64,000 nucleotides of DNA. Source: Ophiobolus disseminans. Taxonomy: Eukaryota > Ascomycota > Dothideomycetes > Pleosporales > Phaeosphaeriaceae. Shown here piece after piece: positions 58,182 to 64,000 of this stretch. Below the pieces are notes generated by a model, which had not been told where the DNA came from, made no database searches, and saw only the letters and a list, made by a program, of their open reading frames with translations. Position 1 is the first letter of the stretch. Each line of letters opens with the position of its first letter. The stretch is taken from NCBI GenBank assembly GCA_010093685.1, contig MU006235.1, positions 635,780 to 699,779 of the forward strand, in the 5' to 3' direction. A program made the translations under genes and the position numbers.

Positions 58182-59689
58182 CTAAGAAGAACGCATACCC
58201 CTCCTCATCCTCCTCGCCGCACCAGCCGCAGCAACATCCGCAGGCCCACCATCAGGGTTCGTCACGGCGCCCGCAAATCCAAGCGCTGTGTTGAAAAGAT
58301 CAGCCGTGCTCTTATTGCGTGTGCCAGCAGCCTCGACCTGCGCCTTTCCATCCTCGCAAACAGCTACAGCAGCCGCGTTTGCACCGCACACGTTGGTGAG
58401 CTGGTTGCACAGGGCGTTGGTGATGATGTTTGGGTTGAGGGCTTCGCCTTGGCCGCCGCGGGCGAGGGGGTCCGCGATCTGGAATGTGAACTCGTCGGCG
58501 GGGCGGTTGCCTTCGCCGCCTTGGAAGGTTATGGTGGGTGTGCAGTCGCCAAAGTCTGCGCCTGCGGCACCGCCTGCTGCTGCGTCGTTGCCAGCACCGG
58601 CGGCGGCGTCGTCTGCTGCATTGCCGGCGTTCTGGTTTGCGTTTCCGGCATCGTTTCCTCCAGCTGCTGCGTCGTTGCCGGCGTCGGCCGCGGCGTCGTC
58701 TGCTGCGTTGCCGGCGTTCTGGTTGGCATTGCCTGCGTTTTGGTTTGCGTTTCCAGCACCTAGATCTGCGTTGCCGGCGTTCTGCTTGCCCTTGCCCTTG
58801 CCTTTACCCTTGCCCTTGCCATTACCCTTTCCTGCGTTCTGGTTGGCGTTGCCAGCGTTCTGATTGGCATCAGCCGCGGCCTGGTTTGCGTTTCCAACTT
58901 GCTGGAGATCATCTGCAGCGTTGTCGACGGCCGCAGCATCATCACAAGCATCAGCGGCATCGTCCGCAGCCGCATTATCAGCCGCATCTCCGGCAGCCGC
59001 GTCGTCGGCCGCAGCATCATCCTGCTGGTTGGCGTTGTCACCAGCAGCAGCGTTGCCTTGGTTGGCGTTGTTGGCATTGCCAGCATTCTGGTTGGCGTTT
59101 CCAGCAGCAGCACCTCCAGCAGCCGCGCCGCCTGCGCCACCCTGAACAGCAACAAGACCACCGAGACCGGCCTGGTCAAGGAGGTCAAAGATGCTCAGCC
59201 CATCAGCAGCGAGGGGAGTTCCTTGGGACTGCTGGCTAAGAGCGGCAACGGCACCGTCAACATCGACATCAGGGTCGATTAGGGGCGTGATACCACGGAG
59301 CTCAGGGGTGACGGGAAGAGTGGCGTCACCGCAGACGTTCTGGACGTTGCCGTTGGCGAAGGGGTTGGTGTTCTTCTCGGCTGCAACGAGGCCAATGGCA
59401 GCAGCAATGGCATCGGCGCCTCCACCGAGCTCAGCGACGATTTGATCGGCACGAGTGAGCTGTTGTTTATTAGTCCTTGTTCGTCATGTTCAATATCTTG
59501 ATCACGTACCTTGGCACAAGGGTCGGCAGCACCGAGCAGGTCGCTGATAGTGGCACCAGCAATGGTAGCCGCAGCTCCAGCATCACCACCCTGAACGGCA
59601 GAGATGGCAGCAATAGGAACCTGCTCCTGGCCGAAACGAGCCTCGACGTAGGCGATGATCGCCGCGATAAGGATGACCTTGGAAACCAT
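58182..59689 (-). CDS. Secreted Asn/Ala/Gly-repeat protein, probable cell wall protein
   Basis: Two exons, 59510-59689 and 58182-59459 (GTACGT..acag, phase 0), give 485 residues. It starts MVSKVILIAAIIAYVEARFG, a likely signal peptide cleaved after VEA. Residues about 25-155 form a hydrophobic/acidic N-domain (ISDLLGAADPCAK; LTRADQIVAELGGGADAIAA). The middle (about 155-385) is repetitive: many copies of GNANQNA, Asp/Ala blocks (ADDAAAGDAADNAAADDAAD) and a KGKGKG run. The C-terminal domain has six Cys-spaced residues in GDCTPTITFQGGEGNRPADE, NALCNQLTNVCGANAAAVAV and CEDGKAQ, and ends in a basic tail. Such proteins are often labelled 'circumsporozoite-like' in fungi because of the repeats only. 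No GPI signal is obvious. Confidence 0.8.
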
Positions 59690-60746
59690 GATGGCGGATA
59701 AACTGTCGAAGAGTGGTTGTTAAGTGTTAAAATATAGCGAATGTGAGACTAGCTCTAGGTTGTAAAGTTGCCGACCGGGGCGTTGTGAAGAGAATGAAGG
59801 TACAGAAGAGACGAAAGCGAAGGAAAGGACCGAACTGATGTTGCTACTGCGAATGTTGAGTTGCTGGTTTTCAAATTGGGGGCGCGATATTCCAACCTTT
59901 ATACCTCCATGCAGCTGAGCCTCTCCCCGGACTTACCTCCTGCAAGCGCCATAACTCTCATGACGACACGTACAGGGAGATTGCTTGTCTCAAATTCTGC
60001 ATCTGGACTTGCAGAAGGATGCAAAACTTCCGCCGAGCATTGCAGAAGCAGTGGGTCGGTGGTGGAAAATGACTAGGAAGGCGTTCCTGCCAAGGCGTCA
60101 TGCGATCTTGAGCGTGATGGAACGTTTGATTTGCGGGCTGCGACTTCGGTAAGCCTTAAGATGAGCCAGTTAAGACTCTCTGTGCGGAGCGATGTTCGAG
60201 CGTTGACGTTGCCGACGGCGAGGCTGGGGTGTCCGACAGCCTCAGTCGCGGTGGAGTTTCAGAATGCCTCTCGACACCTGTAGCCGCCACCCTGACACGG
60301 ACAAGAACACAATGCGCTCGGAGCATCGCCTAATAATGTGCGCAGAGAATAGGCAGAATTCAGTAGACAAGAATCGCGGAGGTAATATCATGCGAGAGAG
60401 TATGCGTGACTCAGTGTCAGAGTGATGGTATTGAGAAAGGAGAGGCGGACATGTTGCCAAGCGCCTTATGCAGCCACGATACTAATGCTCAGTACCACCG
60501 GAAAATGCTCAGAATAGAAGAAAGAGCAGAGGATGTTCTTCATGCCTTCCGCGTACCAAGTTGTGGGAAGTCGATCACGAAGACGCCGCGTGATACAGCC
60601 GCTTGAGCGGGGACGACGTGTCCCTGAATCGTCGCATACACGAACGGAGTCGAATCGCACGCTTGGTGTATTGTTTGACGCTCTGCACTCCTTTCAACTT
60701 CTCAGCATGGCGGAAGCGGGGGCTCAAACGCCGTCCTATGTATCTA
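59690..60746. other. Intergenic, 1.06 kb
   Basis: Promoter and 5' leader of the secreted repeat protein on the left, 3' flank of mS38 on the right. No other gene seen. Confidence 0.55.
59897..59904 (-). promoter_or_regulatory. TATA box of the secreted repeat protein gene
   Basis: tataaagg on the minus strand, about 210 nt before the start codon at 59689, followed by a CA-rich leader. It suits a strongly expressed structural protein. Inferred from consensus and position. Confidence 0.5.
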
Positions 60747-61712
60747 TTATGTACGATCCAGCTTCCTCCGCAACAGCCTCGTCCTCTTCATCAGCTTCTT
60801 GTACTTGTGCTTCTTCATCTTCAGCTTCCGTTGCCTCTTGACACTGATCAACAGCATGCCCGCCCGCCGCCTGTGTCGGTGTTCCCGAAACGTCTTCTGC
60901 CTCTCTGATCGCTCGGTTGGGAGTGCGACCTCTGTTATCGCGCGGTTCAGTGCGAAGGGGTCAAAGGCTATTGGCGGGGGCGGCGGGTGGAAGTGGGGTA
61001 TTTGCGACGTGTAGAACTTGATAGCCTCTTCCGTTGGTGGACCATCGAGGTGGTGGGTGTCCTCTTGCATAAAGACAACGTCGGCCTGCATCTCCTCATG
61101 TGCATCAATGCCGGCGTGTAGCTCTTGGACAAAGTCGGTTAGTGTCTTGTTGGTCTGCTGTATCGACCGCGTATCGCTGGGCTCTGCACGGTGGAACAGC
61201 GCATCGAAGAGATCCATGCTGGCTGGCAGCTGCCACGCCTCCCGGTGGAAGGGCAATGGCCGATGGAGGGCGAAAAAGGACGACAAGTGCACATCTGCTG
61301 CTAGTCAGCCGTGAAGGTCTAGTGGTGCTCCCGGCTACTCACCCCCATCGTTTAGGTGCGTGGTTCTCGGCACGTGAGGGACATTGCTCATTGAGGGTGC
61401 AGTTGGCACCTCTGCCGCCTGGCTTTCCAACTTTGCGCCGGCCCCCGGTCCCTGGAGCTGTGTCGCCACATTCTGCTCTACTTCCTCCGCCGGCTTCTTC
61501 TTGTTGCTTGGTGGTATCGAGGGCTTGGAGTGTGAGGAGCGCCGCTGGTGGGCTGGTCGGAAGGGCTTCGGGCCGGTGCTCAGTCCGACACGGCAGAGGC
61601 TGATGACGGGAGCAGTAGATGCAGAGCTCGGGGAGCGTATGAGTCTCCGGAATGAGGGCGCGAACATGACCAGTCGTGATGGCGGGGGTGGTGTTGCCGT
61701 GAGGTTGGACAT
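60747..61712 (-). CDS. Mitochondrial small ribosomal subunit protein mS38 (Cox24/AURKAIP1 family)
   Basis: Component of the mitochondrial ribosome small subunit; yeast Cox24 mutants fail in COX1 mRNA processing and translation (family knowledge). Two exons, 61343-61712 and 60747-61294 (GTGAGT..gcag, phase 1), give 305 residues. The C-terminal 35 residues hold the diagnostic mS38 tail: GMLLISVKRQRKLKMKKHKY, then KKLMKRTRLLRRKLD. The N-terminus is Arg/Ser-rich, consistent with mitochondrial import; an internal ATG (61667) beginning MFAPSFRRLIRSPSSAST is an alternative start with a cleaner presequence. The middle includes FPVQELHAGID-like acidic and Pro-rich stretches (HFHPPPPPIAFDPFALNRAI) of no known function. 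Confidence 0.85.
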
Positions 61713-63075
61713 GGCTCAAGGCTGGCATTCAAGACCTGCTGCGCCATGGCCCGACGTTTATCCGTTATCGGCGTGCATCACGCGTCACGTCACATGTCAC
61801 GGGTGCGGACATCTCGGGGTTTAGCAGCGACTTTAGCTTGCCTGTCCAACAACGCCATGGATTCTCCGTGATGTGTCTTGGATCCTCTGAAGATCTCGGC
61901 CTTGCCGTCTTGTCTGCTCGACCATGGCATGCATCATGCTAGGCGTCCGCTGTTGCTTTGTGCGACCTGCCGTCCCAGAGCGAGGAAGGTGTCAATGAAG
62001 CAGAGTGAGACAGCTGGACAGTCGATGCAGCGACCTTCCTTTTGTTTCGACGCCTTCAATGCAGCGCTGTGGGCAGTTTCGCGTCCATCAAGTCTAGCTT
62101 TGCAGCTTGGAGGTGCTCGCATCGTCGTGCTCTCGAGCATCAACACTACGGCGCCATCTAATGCGCTGTGCTGTAACACTCGACTATTCAATCGTCTACT
62201 CGCTTCATTGGATGATCAGGTCCGTTTCCTGCTTGTCCTCCGCCCCGCTCCTCCAGTACAACCACGCCGCACTCGTGCATACACACCTCTGCGAACTCAC
62301 GCCACAACCGTGCACATCCTTCTACATCTGAGTTAGTACAATGCTCCCTGGTAGCTTATGTCATTTGAACGTGGCTCGTTCTTTTGCGCTCGGGCTTCGG
62401 TAGATGCGAATGCGCGACTCCTTGCTGCAAGCAAAAGGAGAATGTCTGTTCGTACACTGTGCACTGACATGAACATGCAATGGACGTTACACTCCGTGAT
62501 ATTTGCAGATTTAGCAGCTTCGGCCGCCTCGCATCCTCATGCAGCGCAATATGCTTCTACTCCCTTGCGACCACCCCTGCACACCCAAATCCCCCAATAC
62601 ATGGAAAATCGAGCAATGACGTCGTAGAAAAAAGCGATGAAACAGATGTACCGGCCCGCTGAGTGCTAATGCGAGGAAAACAGGTTAGAGATGCGTGCAT
62701 TTTTTGGGAACAATGGGACATGTCTTGCTGCTTCCTGGCTCTTGCTGTCCATTTGCAGACACATACCCCTGCCAACTACCAATCTACGCATGCGGACCCG
62801 CTAGCCGTTGCAACATCTCAAGAAAAGGAATTAAGTCGTCAAGTGGCCGTGGAACAACGTCCTAATAGAAGCAAACCGGGGGTATAATATGAAAATAGAC
62901 CGTGTAATTTTCCCTCGTGTCGTGGGTCGTGGGGTTCGAGGACGGAGGTCGAGATGCTCGGAGGCGATTTGGCGCTGAGCGCACACCTTGCATTTGTGTT
63001 TCATCAGTTAACACTGGCAATCGATCGATCCTGCATGAATTATTGTCCTCGAAATTGGCGTGAAGAAAGGTGCGG
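61713..63075. other. Intergenic, 1.36 kb
   Basis: Promoter of mS38 on the left, 3' region of the G-alpha gene on the right. Short frames only; none recognised. Confidence 0.55.
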
Positions 63076-64000
63076 TTACAAGATGAGGGCGTTGAGGTTG
63101 CGCTGAACAATCATGTCCTGGACTGACGCCATAGTCTTCTTCAACAAATCTGTGTCCGTTGCGTTGGTGTAGTGCACGTAGACCTCCTTCTTCGGTTGCC
63201 GTACGAGGTTGCGGAATTTGTTCGCGAAGAACTCCATGCCGGCCTCGATGTCGGTGGGCTGCCCTGTGTAGTCAGGGAAGACCTTGCTGATCGGGCTCAT
63301 GCCACCTGCAATCTTCTCGCGGAAGAGATCGATCTTGTTGAGGAAAAGGATTAGGGCTGACTTCTCGAAATACTTGGAGTTCGATATCGACTCGAAAAGC
63401 ATCAGCGCTTCGTGCATCTGGTTGCCATTTCGGTCTTCCACGAGGACGTGGTCGTAGCCACTGATTGCGACGAGGAACAGCACGACCTGTACGTTGTCGA
63501 AGACGTGTATCCACTTCTTACGCTCTGAACGTTGTCCACCGACGTCGACCATCTTGTATGTGAGATTACCTAGCTCGAAAATCGTCTCGGAGATGCCAGT
63601 TGTCCGTAATCGCGTGCGCAGGATGTCTTGGTCGGTGGGGAGGAAGTCTCGCGAAAAGAGGCGCTCGATGTCTTGGAAGAAGTAGCTCAGGTTGTCGTGG
63701 AGGGCATACTGGTTGCCTTTGAGGATCGTCAGCTGCACGCCCTTGTCGGCCCACAAGCAGTTGAAAGCAGTGAGGAACTCCTCGGGCATGGGCTCCTCGG
63801 TGCCAATGTCTGGCGCCGCATTGACGAGCTCTGAGTATCGCTGTGATTGTGTTAGCCGACATGCACGTTGGCCGTGGAACTGTGCGACACACGATGTTGT
63901 CCTCGTCTTCAAAGTCTGTGTCGTCCTCCTGCATCGCCGCGTAGATGGTCTGGAAGGCGGAGACCAAGTTGTTGAAGATGGTGGCTCGCCATGTTTTCCG
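63076..64000 (-). CDS. Heterotrimeric G-protein alpha subunit, 5' part outside window
   Basis: Membrane-associated GTPase that relays receptor signals to cAMP or MAPK pathways. The window holds the C-terminal 291 codons in two exons, 63893-64000 and 63076-63840, separated by a 52-nt GT-AG intron; the N-terminus (P-loop, myristoylation site) lies beyond position 64000. Visible: TWRATIFNNL, RLRTTGIS of switch I with the Arg that is the cholera-toxin target in animals, the G3/switch II DVGGQRSERKKW with the catalytic Gln, G4 NKID, and TNAT at the G5 position where animal subunits have TCAT. The C-terminus NLNALIL lacks the Cys of the CGLI-type tail, so it is not a group I (FadA/GNA-1 type) subunit; group II or III cannot be decided. 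Confidence 0.93.
   Translation of the reverse strand, partial: GKHGEPPSSTTWSPPSRPSTRRCRRTTQTLKTRTTSCVAQFHGQRACRLTQSQRYSELVNAAPDIGTEEPMPEEFLTAFNCLWADKGVQLTILKGNQYALHDNLSYFFQDIERLFSRDFLPTDQDILRTRLRTTGISETIFELGNLTYKMVDVGGQRSERKKWIHVFDNVQVVLFLVAISGYDHVLVEDRNGNQMHEALMLFESISNSKYFEKSALILFLNKIDLFREKIAGGMSPISKVFPDYTGQPTDIEAGMEFFANKFRNLVRQPKKEVYVHYTNATDTDLLKKTMASVQDMIVQRNLNALIL

Noticed and set aside
60640..60720. Possible tRNA B-box (gattcgactcc on the minus strand)
   Set aside because: No A-box at the right distance and no acceptor-stem pairing.

Overview
The window looks like nuclear DNA of a filamentous ascomycete (Pezizomycotina; a Dothideomycete is my guess, held loosely). The genes carry short spliceosomal introns of about 45-75 nt with GT..CTAAC..AG signals. 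Several families are typical of these fungi: a Pth11/rhodopsin-like membrane protein, a cell wall proline-rich protein, and an AmdX-like factor with two C2H2 fingers plus a fungal transcription-factor domain. All exon structures below were read by eye from splice signals, reading frame and family conservation.

Layout. 0-4 kb (+): RanBP1, TAF14 (YEATS) and a short-chain dehydrogenase. 4-8.8 kb: no convincing gene, several TATA-like motifs. 8.8-13.7 kb: rhodopsin-domain membrane protein (+), F-box/LRR-like protein (-), dynactin p25 (-). 16.2-19.8 kb: AmdX-like regulator (-) with a 6 kb gene-free upstream region. 26-31 kb: a compact group with two small C4 zinc-knuckle proteins (-), a small disordered ORF (+), the glutamate-cysteine ligase modifier subunit (-) and AP-1 sigma (+). 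32.3-37 kb: Maf1 and a large orphan membrane protein (both +). 40-46.2 kb: a golgin-like coiled-coil protein and a cell wall proline-rich protein (both -). 46.2-55.7 kb: a 9.5 kb gene desert whose right half is made of diverged tandem repeats. 55.7-64 kb: a small C-terminal-TM protein and a probable mitochondrial membrane protein (+), then a secreted Asn/Ala/Gly-repeat protein, mitoribosomal mS38 and the 3' part of a G-protein alpha subunit (all -).

Most recognised genes are unlinked housekeeping functions: nuclear transport, Pol II and Pol III control, dynein cargo adaptor, glutathione synthesis, clathrin adaptor, mitoribosome and G-protein signalling. There is no biosynthetic cluster, tRNA, rRNA or CRISPR array that I can see, and no intact transposon.

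The unusual material lies between genes. There is a MITE-like element with imperfect terminal inverted repeats and a second diverged copy, each just upstream of a minus-strand gene. A 12-bp perfect hairpin contains the stop codon of AP-1 sigma. A strong G-quadruplex-type tract lies near 42.5 kb. Intergenic islands near 4-7, 37-40 and 51.5-56 kb are dense in TATA motifs; the 51.5-53.4 kb part consists of decaying tandem repeats with short ORFs.
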